NCBI GenBank assembly: GCA_022768325.1
Contig: JALEMI010000085.1
Location: forward strand, 1 to 44,543
Direction of reading: 5' to 3'
Length of the DNA stretch: 44,543 bases
Origin: Bacteroidales bacterium
GTDB lineage: Bacteria > Bacteroidota > Bacteroidia > Bacteroidales > Marinilabiliaceae
Position 1 is the stretch's first letter. Every line of letters begins with the position of its first letter. The notes below the pieces were generated by a model. The model was given only the letters and a program-made list of their open reading frames with translations. It was not told the origin of the DNA and searched no databases. Shown piece by piece: positions 32,993 through 40,626 of this stretch. A program made the translations under genes and the position numbers.

Positions 32993-33816
32993 GAAACATC
33001 ACACTTCGCCCCATAATCTTAGCCCAGACCGTCGTGACAATGCTCATGACGCCCTCCTGCGCCCCAAACAGGGCCAAGCAGGCCGAGAGCATTTACGACG
33101 AAGCCATTAACGCCTTCTCCGCAAAGAAGACAGAGAGGGCTAAAATGCTGATTGACAGCCTCAGAACCTATTACGCCGACATCCCCACCACATACCACCT
33201 CGCACGAGACCTCTCACGGCTCATCTGCCGATATGAAGCTGAGCGCACCGTAGCCTTCCTGGACAGCTCGCTCGCCGTGATTGAGGCCAAGCAGCGCGAG
33301 ATGCTCAAAGAGATGGCCGTAGACGACCCCGCGGCCTCAACCCCCGTCTACATTGCCAAAGGGCAATTGGCGTGGAAATCGTACAACAGGTGCTACCTCA
33401 AGGCGCGAGCCGACGCCAACGGCCTCTTCTCCATAACGAGCAACTTTGTAGGCGAGAAGGCCATACACCACGACCATATCGTAGTCTCGTGCGGCGACGA
33501 GTACGTCAAGACGACCGTCGTGACCGACGGCGTATGTAAAAACTCCTTCACCGACGACGAATACACTTGGGAGACACTGCGTTACGAGGGGAGCGATGCC
33601 GCAGACTTGGCCCGCTTCATTGCGTCGAACGCCGACAACCGCATCGTCGTTCAATATCTTGGCCCGCGCGCGCACTACGTATCCGTCATGACCGACGTAG
33701 ACAAACAGGCCGTGAGCCAGGTTTGGGAGTTGTCTTGCGTCTTGCGCGAGAGCTTGAGAATCAGGACGATGATTCGCTCCGCGCGCATTGAGATGACGCG
33801 GTCGGCGACGCATTGA
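32989..33816 (+). CDS. Lipoprotein of unknown function
   Basis: A 275-residue protein starting MRNITLRPIILAQTVVTMLM with a cysteine at TPSC, fitting a lipoprotein signal. The next 100 residues are helical and TPR-like (AINAFSAKKTERAKMLIDSLRTYYAD, then LSRLICRYEAERTVAFLDSS). The C-terminal half is beta-rich (KAIHHDHIVVSCGDEYVKTT). No named domain recognised. The start overlaps the rlmN stop by four bases, so it is translationally coupled to it. A bidirectional hairpin follows. Confidence 0.72.
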   Translation: MRNITLRPIILAQTVVTMLMTPSCAPNRAKQAESIYDEAINAFSAKKTERAKMLIDSLRTYYADIPTTYHLARDLSRLICRYEAERTVAFLDSSLAVIEAKQREMLKEMAVDDPAASTPVYIAKGQLAWKSYNRCYLKARADANGLFSITSNFVGEKAIHHDHIVVSCGDEYVKTTVVTDGVCKNSFTDDEYTWETLRYEGSDAADLARFIASNADNRIVVQYLGPRAHYVSVMTDVDKQAVSQVWELSCVLRESLRIRTMIRSARIEMTRSATH

Positions 33817-33833
33817 GGGGTGGCACTGAAACA

Positions 33834-33873
33834 AAAGGGCGTCGGGGCAGACATATCGCTCCGACGCCTTTGT
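33834..33873. terminator. Bidirectional terminator hairpin
   Basis: AAAGG(G)CGTCGGGG pairs with CTCCGACGCCTTT across a roughly 12-nt loop, with one bulged G and one G.U pair. It ends in TTTGTT on the plus strand and in a TTTTGT run on the minus strand. It separates the converging genes ending at 33816 and 33891. Confidence 0.75.
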
Positions 33874-33890
33874 TATTCCTCTTCTGCCAG

Positions 33891-36029
33891 CTATTTGCTG
33901 ACGATGACTTGCACGTCAGCGAACCGCTTGGCGGCATCGAGCGCGTCGAGAATCTTGCCCCAGTTGGAGGCCGGCTCGTGCGCGTTCTTGAAAACTTGAT
34001 TGACGGTTACGATTAGCTCTCCGGCTTCCACTTTGCCATTGGTTACGAATGCGACGCACTCGTTGTCGACACTCGAGTTGAGCTTCTTGAGCGATTCGGC
34101 TTGCACGTTGTAGCCCGTAGGCAGCTTGAGGCGTATCGTGTAGCTGTAAGTGCGGGGACGGTAGTCAACGTCCTCCTTGCGGGTGCGATCTTCTTCCGCC
34201 ACTTTGGTCTGCCATCGGGCGAGTTTGCCTATCGAGACGATGATGTTTTTGCCAGCCTTCTTGACGTATCCGTCCATCGCGTAGTCGACTTCGTAGACCA
34301 TGTTGGGCTGTTTGGATGAATAGCCGAGGCTCACGAGCTTATAGCCCTTAAATTCGCTTGGAGCGTCGCCATGGTAGTCCTCGACCTCCTCCTTGAAATT
34401 GTCTCTTTGCTTTTCTCGGGCTTTGCGCCATTGCTCTTCGTGGCTCTCGACGTAACGTTTCGAAAGCTCGTCTTTGCGTGTTTTCTTCGTGCCGATGAAT
34501 TTGCGGAGTTCGGTATCAATATCCTCCTCGGTGGGAAGCCAGTTTTGAAACCGCGCTTTTGAAGTCCCGCTTAGTTCGGCGTGGCGGCTTATGTTCAGCC
34601 GTGTGCCGTCGAAACTGGCGGAGATTTCGTTTTTGTCTACATTTTGCTCAGCAGAGCCTGAGGGCAGAGTCACCTCCCTATACCCTTTCTTTTCGATAAT
34701 CAGCGCCTTACGGCCAGCGAACTGGTTCTGCACATCGCCCGGCACCATGAGGGTTCGCGGTCTGAGGTAGTATTTGCCTGTCTCGGGGATAAAGATGCCG
34801 ACTTCAGCATTGTAGTTGCTACAGAGTTCGTCAATCGCCTCGTCGCCTTTCTCGGTCGTCAAAAAGATCTCATTCTTTATTTTTGCCCTTTTTAGCCATG
34901 TGCTAAAACCCATCATGAAGGCTCGCATGTCAAAAGTAACGTAATTAATCCATTCGGTTCGCCCGAACAAGTAAGTCAAAAATACGGCATTGTAAATTTT
35001 CTCCACCTTTTCTTCGGTGCCGATGCTTTTGTCTTTTGCAATTGCCTTCAGGTCACTCTTGTAGATGTCACAGAATGAGCCTTTGTATCGTAACGGCTCG
35101 CTTAATTTTTTGGCTTCGTCGCGGATCTCGGAGTCGTCGGTAACGTAGTTGACACCTCTCTCTGCGTATGATGGGACGTAGCTTGAGGCCTTGGTGTTGT
35201 AAAACTGCATCATGATGTAGGGAGAATGCGCACCGACGTCGTACCAGCCACCAGGAAACCTGTCGATGTTCTCAGCCTTGGCCTCAAGCGTGAAATCGTT
35301 CTCTGCGTTCTTGGTCTCCGTGAAACGCGGTGCGCCGTTATACGACCTATAGAAAGTGGCGAGCTTGCGGTCCATCTCGCACTTGACGCGGTAGCTCAGC
35401 ATCGGGTAGTCGGATTGGAAGACGAAGTATACGGGCGCGATATTATGGTTCTCGTATCGGACTGAGGTGTGGACGAAGATGTCGATGTCGTCGCCTACTT
35501 CGAGGTTGGGGACGGCGAGTTTGTGGGTCTTCTCTTCGCCTGTCTCGCCTTCGGACTCTATGATGAAGTCGTCGGTCTCGACATCTACCGTCTCGCCGTT
35601 CTTTTTGAAGACTCTCACTCCGAGCACTCGCTGCTGACGGTCTTTGCCATAGCTCGTCCAGTTCTTGTCGTGAGTGCTGAACTCGTATTCTGAGAACTCT
35701 TTGAGCGCAGCCTCGTCGCCAATGTGGATGAGGTCGCGCGTGAGGTACGTCACGACGAGGTTATGGTCCAACCCATAGCCCAATAGAGCCCACCCGGTGA
35801 ATCGGGTCTGCTTACCCGCATTCAGCCCGCGATAGCTTGCCAAGACGACAGCGGACTCGTTCTTAAGGCTCTCTGGCACGGTCCTGTTTGCGAATTCGGG
35901 CATATCCATAGCGTAGACTTCTTTTCGGATGTCGGCGGCGTAGGTGCGATATTTGGCGTCGTCGTCGGCAGCATCCACCGAGCCCACGGCTGTTGCCACG
36001 AAGGCCAACGCCATGAGTATTCTCTTCAT
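33891..36029 (-). CDS. DUF3857/transglutaminase-like secreted protein, catalytic triad lost
   Basis: A 712-residue protein from MKRILMALAFVATAVGSVDA, a signal peptide; a longer start at 36044 uses GTG. Following an N-terminal region, a DUF3857-like beta domain carries RVFKKNGETVDVETDDFI and VGDDIDIFVHTSVRYE. A transglutaminase-like region follows. Aligned by eye with its neighbour's GDCKGMSLLLRTLL, it reads FDMRAFMMGFSTWL. The later His and Asp positions read NAEVGIF and YYLRP, so none of Cys, His or Asp is kept. The C-terminus (about 450-717) has VTLPSG and long beta segments. Likely a periplasmic or surface non-enzymatic partner. It lies 21 bp downstream of the neighbour's stop. Confidence 0.75.
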   Translation of the reverse strand: MKRILMALAFVATAVGSVDAADDDAKYRTYAADIRKEVYAMDMPEFANRTVPESLKNESAVVLASYRGLNAGKQTRFTGWALLGYGLDHNLVVTYLTRDLIHIGDEAALKEFSEYEFSTHDKNWTSYGKDRQQRVLGVRVFKKNGETVDVETDDFIIESEGETGEEKTHKLAVPNLEVGDDIDIFVHTSVRYENHNIAPVYFVFQSDYPMLSYRVKCEMDRKLATFYRSYNGAPRFTETKNAENDFTLEAKAENIDRFPGGWYDVGAHSPYIMMQFYNTKASSYVPSYAERGVNYVTDDSEIRDEAKKLSEPLRYKGSFCDIYKSDLKAIAKDKSIGTEEKVEKIYNAVFLTYLFGRTEWINYVTFDMRAFMMGFSTWLKRAKIKNEIFLTTEKGDEAIDELCSNYNAEVGIFIPETGKYYLRPRTLMVPGDVQNQFAGRKALIIEKKGYREVTLPSGSAEQNVDKNEISASFDGTRLNISRHAELSGTSKARFQNWLPTEEDIDTELRKFIGTKKTRKDELSKRYVESHEEQWRKAREKQRDNFKEEVEDYHGDAPSEFKGYKLVSLGYSSKQPNMVYEVDYAMDGYVKKAGKNIIVSIGKLARWQTKVAEEDRTRKEDVDYRPRTYSYTIRLKLPTGYNVQAESLKKLNSSVDNECVAFVTNGKVEAGELIVTVNQVFKNAHEPASNWGKILDALDAAKRFADVQVIVSK

Positions 36030-36050
36030 TGTCATATTTTTCACTGGTTT

Positions 36051-37874
36051 CTATTTTTTCTTTAAGACGATCTGCTCGTTGCAGGCGTCGTTCCATTGCC
36101 CGACGAGCTTGTTCCATTCCTCTATCTCGCCCAGGGCTATGCGCTTGTTCTTGACAAGTATGCTCTTTCGCATGACGACGTTGTGAGTGCCTGACATTTG
36201 GCAACTATACTCCACCCGCACGTTTCTGGTCTCAGCGGAGAACGCTTCGGGCAACGACTCCACCTTGACGTTCTTCGGGAGCGTCAGAGTGGCCGTCACG
36301 TTCCTTCGGAATCTTGTGGGCAGCACATAGTCGCTTTTTCTTTTTTCTGTGTTTATGACCTCTATTGCCGGGTCGGAGCTTGGGTTCAGATCGACGTAAA
36401 TCTCGTCGTCGAGTTCTTCGACAGCCTTGGTGTTCTTGAGCTTTGCCGAGACTGTTGCCGTCTTGGCGTGTCCGTCTTCGCCTGTAATTTTTTGCCATTC
36501 GACGGCTATCCCGTCTTTGTTGAGGGCGTAGACAAGGCTGGCGATGAGTTTCGGTTTCTTTGACGTCTCAGACTGCGCATATTGCGTGAGGATGGACTCC
36601 TTCACCTCGCCGCTGAGCGTCCGGACGAGGGTGCCATGAAGGGCAGGCTTGTCTTCCCCCAATCTCAGGCTGTAGTCCATGGTGACGGAGTCGACAGACT
36701 GCCACACATCGGCCACGGGCATCGTCACGAGGCGGCATTCATGCCCGTCCTCGACGATGGCCTCGCACCCCGAGGTCCACTGCTGGGCGTAGCCCAAGTC
36801 GGCAAAGCTGTTCGTGGCATCGAGCCAAAATTCCTTGCCATCCGCCTTTGCCACGCAAACCATGTGGTCGATCGAGCATAGCGCAGGCACCTCACTTATT
36901 TTCGTCAGCGCATTGACCGACCCGACATCGGCCACATTGGCCTCAATTCCCTGATGTCTCAGCAAAGTCCGAAGCAGGAGCGACATACCTTTACAGTCTC
37001 CATATTTCTTCCGAATGACTTCCGACGGTGCGTCGGGTTTCCATGCCATCTCACCCACTTCGACGGCCACGTACCTGATATTGTCTTGCACCCACGCCAG
37101 CGTCTTTGCTATTCGCTCGACGTCGTTCTTTGCGCCGGCCGTTGCCTTGCTGACGATGTCGTAGATGTTCTCAATCTTGCAATCTACCGACTCCAACATA
37201 TCGTGCGACCACATGTAGAGTTCCTTGTAATCGGCAAATGAGCCCGTTATGACAATTGCCGACTTGTTGTCGGGTTGGTTAGGGTCGTCGGGCACGACCT
37301 CCATGTCGCGGATGGTATAGGTGTAGAGGTCGGCACCGTCGTCCGTCTTTGTGTGCGCCTCGCTGACGCACTCGGGCAGGTTCACTCCCCTCACTCTGAA
37401 CTGCTTAAGTTCTGCGGGGACTTTTATGCTGATGATTTTGTCTTTGATGTAGTAGATGTTTCCGAACGTGATACGCGCCAGGAACCTCGGGTCGTCAAAC
37501 ACCCTGACGAACTTTGGAGTCGCCGTCTCTCCTTTCTTTTTCAGCCCGACGCGGAAGTAGCAGACCTTTGTGTCGTTCGAGAAAACGCCGTCGGGAGTCA
37601 CGTTCTTATACAGGGCATCGTGCCTTCTGAGCGACGCATCCTCTATTCGGCTCTGCTGCCCATAAAAGATGCACGGTTCGATATTCGCCCATGTGCGACT
37701 GGCCGTGTAAGTCTCCTCTCGCTCGTTGCGGACGGTCACCTTCCCGTGCCTGTCAACGCTAAAGACGTAGCAGTCTTTGGCGTTCGAGATTACGACGTTG
37801 TCGTCGTCCGTCTGAGCGGCCGTCGTCATTGCGCACACGACGCACGCGATGGTCATTAATACCTTGTGTTTCAT
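36051..37874 (-). CDS. DUF3857/transglutaminase-like secreted protein, triad intact
   Basis: A 607-residue protein, start at 37874 (MKHKVLMTIACVVCAMTTAA), giving a signal peptide cleaved near residue 20. A DUF3857-type N-terminal domain (about 30-220) is followed by a transglutaminase-like core: YGDCKGMSLLLRTLLRHQGI (Cys294), SIDHMVCVA (His337) and EFWLDATN (Asp352). A C-terminal beta-sandwich follows (RRNVTATLTLPKNVKVESLP). The triad marks a likely cysteine peptidase or acyl-transferase of the transglutaminase superfamily; the substrate is unknown. It precedes a similar gene that has lost the triad; the two are spaced 21 bp apart and are probably one operon. Confidence 0.85.
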   Translation of the reverse strand: MKHKVLMTIACVVCAMTTAAQTDDDNVVISNAKDCYVFSVDRHGKVTVRNEREETYTASRTWANIEPCIFYGQQSRIEDASLRRHDALYKNVTPDGVFSNDTKVCYFRVGLKKKGETATPKFVRVFDDPRFLARITFGNIYYIKDKIISIKVPAELKQFRVRGVNLPECVSEAHTKTDDGADLYTYTIRDMEVVPDDPNQPDNKSAIVITGSFADYKELYMWSHDMLESVDCKIENIYDIVSKATAGAKNDVERIAKTLAWVQDNIRYVAVEVGEMAWKPDAPSEVIRKKYGDCKGMSLLLRTLLRHQGIEANVADVGSVNALTKISEVPALCSIDHMVCVAKADGKEFWLDATNSFADLGYAQQWTSGCEAIVEDGHECRLVTMPVADVWQSVDSVTMDYSLRLGEDKPALHGTLVRTLSGEVKESILTQYAQSETSKKPKLIASLVYALNKDGIAVEWQKITGEDGHAKTATVSAKLKNTKAVEELDDEIYVDLNPSSDPAIEVINTEKRKSDYVLPTRFRRNVTATLTLPKNVKVESLPEAFSAETRNVRVEYSCQMSGTHNVVMRKSILVKNKRIALGEIEEWNKLVGQWNDACNEQIVLKKK

Positions 37875-38020
37875 GTGGGTGAAGTAAGTAATAAATTTTA
37901 GAGATGACAAATTTTTCTTTGAATCATTAACATTTGCCAAGATGTAAGTGTAAATTGACTACCAAGTCCTTGCTACCCAGCTCTTTTCAAAGGCGGAGCG
38001 TGTCCGTCCACTAAAATGAC

Positions 38021-38028
38021 TACTTTTG
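38021..38028 (+). promoter_or_regulatory. -7 promoter box upstream of the AEC transporter
   Basis: TACTTTTG matches TAnnTTTG exactly, about 106 bp before the start codon of the AEC-family gene. The leader would be around 100 nt. No clear -33 TTTG was seen. The surrounding 37875-38134 spacer holds no gene. Confidence 0.45.
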
Positions 38029-38134
38029 GCTCGTCTTATCGTAACATCCTGAGAGAATTGGGAGTACCAGAAAAAGTGCAGACTCTGCGAGTGGGTGGAG
38101 GTGTCCTAATCCTGGGCGAAAATTATCGAAAAAC

Positions 38135-39058
38135 ATGGACTCTGCGGTTCAAATGATAATCCTGCTTGCCGTCGTGGCCATTGGCTACGTGGCCAACAAG
38201 TGCAACCTTATGGGCGGCGATTTTGACAAACGGCTGTCGGCCTTTGTCATCGACATATCGTGCCCTCTGCTCATCCTTTCGTCGGTCTTTGGCGAGACGT
38301 TGCCCGACCGCGAGCTGATACTCCCACTTCTTGCGGTGAGCTTTGCCACGTATGGGCTTCTGCTTGCCATGGCCATGTTCCTCTCGCGGTTCCTGGGGCG
38401 CGACGATGTGGAGCGGGGGCTGTTTAGCTTCATGGTGATGTTTGCCAACGTGGGCTTCTTGGGCTATCCTGTCGTCTCGTCAATCTTTGGGCCGCAAGCC
38501 GTCTTCTACGCCGCGTTGCTCAATACGCCCAACACGCTTTTCGTCTTCGTCTTCGGGGTATCGTTCATCAAGGGCGGCGGGGCGTCGTTGCGCCATTTCG
38601 ACCCGAGGTTGCTGCTGTCTCCCGCCATGATTGCCTCCTACGCCTCGATAGCCATTGTCGCGTTGGGGATTACGGGTGTGCCTCGGGTCATTGCGGAGCC
38701 TGTGAGGCTTGTCGGCTCAATGACCGTCCCGGCGGCACTGCTTGTCATAGGCTCGTCGATGGCATCGGTAAGCCTTGGCGGCGCATTCCTCCAGCCTCGC
38801 GTGTGGGCGTTGGCGGTCATACGGTTGGGGATTGTGCCAATCTCCATATTCTTCTTTTTCAAGGCGCATTCTCTCGTTCTGCCCATCGACCCGCTCGTTG
38901 TCGCAATAAACGCCGTCGTCATCGGGATGCCCGTGGCATCATACGGCACGATGTTCTGCCTACGCTATGGGCGCGACGACACGCTGATGGTTCAGGCCAC
39001 GATGCTCACCACCCTGCTGAGCGCGGCTACAATTCCGCTCTTGACCCTCCTTTTTTGA
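38135..39058 (+). CDS. AEC-family (auxin efflux carrier-like) transporter
   Basis: A 307-residue integral membrane protein with about ten helices. Features typical of the AEC family are ANKCNLMGGDFDKRLSAFVI in the first turn, FMVMFANVGFLGYPVVSSIF with the Asn-Val-Gly-Phe-x-Gly-Tyr-Pro motif of helix four, and VRLVGSMTVPAALLVIGSSM. The C-terminal helices include AVVIGMPVASYGTMF. These are secondary carriers; in bacteria, substrates include malonate, malate or other organic acids. Substrate here is unknown. It is followed 108 bp later by a second transporter in the same direction. Confidence 0.9.
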   Translation: MDSAVQMIILLAVVAIGYVANKCNLMGGDFDKRLSAFVIDISCPLLILSSVFGETLPDRELILPLLAVSFATYGLLLAMAMFLSRFLGRDDVERGLFSFMVMFANVGFLGYPVVSSIFGPQAVFYAALLNTPNTLFVFVFGVSFIKGGGASLRHFDPRLLLSPAMIASYASIAIVALGITGVPRVIAEPVRLVGSMTVPAALLVIGSSMASVSLGGAFLQPRVWALAVIRLGIVPISIFFFFKAHSLVLPIDPLVVAINAVVIGMPVASYGTMFCLRYGRDDTLMVQATMLTTLLSAATIPLLTLLF

Positions 39059-39134
39059 GGGGTCTTTGTTTCGGTTTGTTACCAAATTGCCCAATTTCAG
39101 AACGATCAGATTGCCGTAAGGGGACATTTTGTGC

Positions 39135-39142
39135 TATCTTTA
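39135..39142 (+). promoter_or_regulatory. -7-like box before the alanine/glycine symporter gene
   Basis: TATCTTTA, one mismatch from TAnnTTTG and identical to the box before the DUF3467 gene, lies 24 bp upstream of the ATG at 39167. This favours 39167 over the alternative start at 39131, which lies upstream of the box. Confidence 0.4.
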
Positions 39143-39166
39143 CGGCGTAAACCTCTTTTCGATTTG

Positions 39167-40606
39167 ATGGAGTCAATTCTCAACTTCCTTACGGGACTGA
39201 ACGACGTCGTCTGGTCCTATGTCGTCATTATCATCTTGACCGGCAGCGCCATATTTTTCACCGTACGACTTCATTTTGTCCAGTTCCGACTTATCCACGA
39301 GATGCTCCGTCTCGTTGTCCATCCTGACAAAGTGCGCCCCGAAGACATCGGGCCCGACGAGCTTAGCGAGACCCTGCCCGACGTGGGCAAGGAGAAATAC
39401 ATCTCGTCGCTTCAAGCCTTCTTCGTCTCCTTGGCCAGCCGCATAGGCACGGGCAACCTTGCGGGAGTGGCCAATGCCATAAGCGTTGGCGGCCCTGGCT
39501 CAGTGTTTTGGATGTGGATACTTGCCCTCCTGGGTTCAGCCATCGCGTTTGTAGAATCGACGCTCGCGCAGCTGTATAAACGCAAGGGCGACGGCTCTTT
39601 CTATGGCGGACCAGCCTATTACATGAAATACGGACTCAAAAAGCCTTGGATGGGAGCCATCTTTGCCGTGCTGATGGTGCTCTCTTTCGCCTATACGCAG
39701 AGCTCCGTCCAGAGCAACACGATATGCGCCGCCTGGGAGAAGGCATTCGACGTTGAGCCGGCCGTAATGGGGCTGATGCTGACGCTCATGACCCTCTTCA
39801 TCATCTTTGGCGGAATCCACCGCGTGGCGCGGTTCTCGTCGGCTGTTGTGCCGACTATGGCCGTGATTTACTTCGTGCTTGCTTTCGGCATCGTACTCGT
39901 CAACATCACCGAGGTGCCTAACGTCTTGAAAATCATCTTTGAGAGCGCATTTGGCGTTGGGCAATTTGCGGGTGGCCTCCTTGGGACGACGGTCATGCAG
40001 GGCGTGAAGCGAGGCCTCTTTAGCAACGAGGCGGGCGAGGGCAGCACACCAAACGCCGCCGCCGCGGCAACAGTGACTCACCCCGTGAAACAGGGTCTAA
40101 TCCAGGCACTCGGCGTCTTTACCGACACGCTCGTTGTCTGCTCATGCACGGCCTTCATCATCATCGTGAGCGGCGTTGATGTCCACGCCTCAAGCGGCGT
40201 ACAGCTGACGCAAGACGCCTTGACGAGCGAAATCGGGTGGATTGGTACGCCCTTCATCGCCATCATGATACTCCTCTTCGCTTTCAGCAGCATCGTGGGC
40301 AACTATTTCTATGGCGAGATGAACGTCCGTTACATGACGTCGAGCCCCGTCGTCCTGCTCATCTTCCGCCTTGGCGCGGCGGCAATGGTTATGGTCGGCT
40401 CGGTGGTGACACTCGATTTCGCCTGGGCAATGTCCGACCTCTTCATGGCGCTGATTGTCGTTTGCAATATCATCGCCATCGTCATGCTCTCGCGCCATGC
40501 CGTCTTCCTCCTTCAAGACTATCGTCGCCAAAAGGCTGAGGGCAAGAACCCTGTATTCCATAAGGAGCAGATGCCCGAGATTGAGAGCGACCTGGAGGCT
40601 TGGTAA
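39167..40606 (+). CDS. Alanine/glycine:cation symporter (AGCS family)
   Basis: A 479-residue membrane protein; ATG at 39167 (MESILNFLTGLNDVVWSYV) matches the family N-terminus. It carries the AGCS hallmarks LASRIGTGNLAGVANAIS, GGPGSVFWMWILALLGSAIA, a GDGSFYGGPAYYM loop, GLLGTTVMQGVKRGLFSNEAGEGS, and FAFSSIVGNYFYGEMN. AGCS carriers take up alanine or glycine with sodium or protons. Length is normal. A second start at 39131 is possible but would precede the promoter-like box. The converging CHAT gene ends 20 bp after it with no visible terminator between them. Confidence 0.93.
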   Translation: MESILNFLTGLNDVVWSYVVIIILTGSAIFFTVRLHFVQFRLIHEMLRLVVHPDKVRPEDIGPDELSETLPDVGKEKYISSLQAFFVSLASRIGTGNLAGVANAISVGGPGSVFWMWILALLGSAIAFVESTLAQLYKRKGDGSFYGGPAYYMKYGLKKPWMGAIFAVLMVLSFAYTQSSVQSNTICAAWEKAFDVEPAVMGLMLTLMTLFIIFGGIHRVARFSSAVVPTMAVIYFVLAFGIVLVNITEVPNVLKIIFESAFGVGQFAGGLLGTTVMQGVKRGLFSNEAGEGSTPNAAAAATVTHPVKQGLIQALGVFTDTLVVCSCTAFIIIVSGVDVHASSGVQLTQDALTSEIGWIGTPFIAIMILLFAFSSIVGNYFYGEMNVRYMTSSPVVLLIFRLGAAAMVMVGSVVTLDFAWAMSDLFMALIVVCNIIAIVMLSRHAVFLLQDYRRQKAEGKNPVFHKEQMPEIESDLEAW

Positions 40607-40626
40607 GTTTTTGGGGAAGGGGCTTG

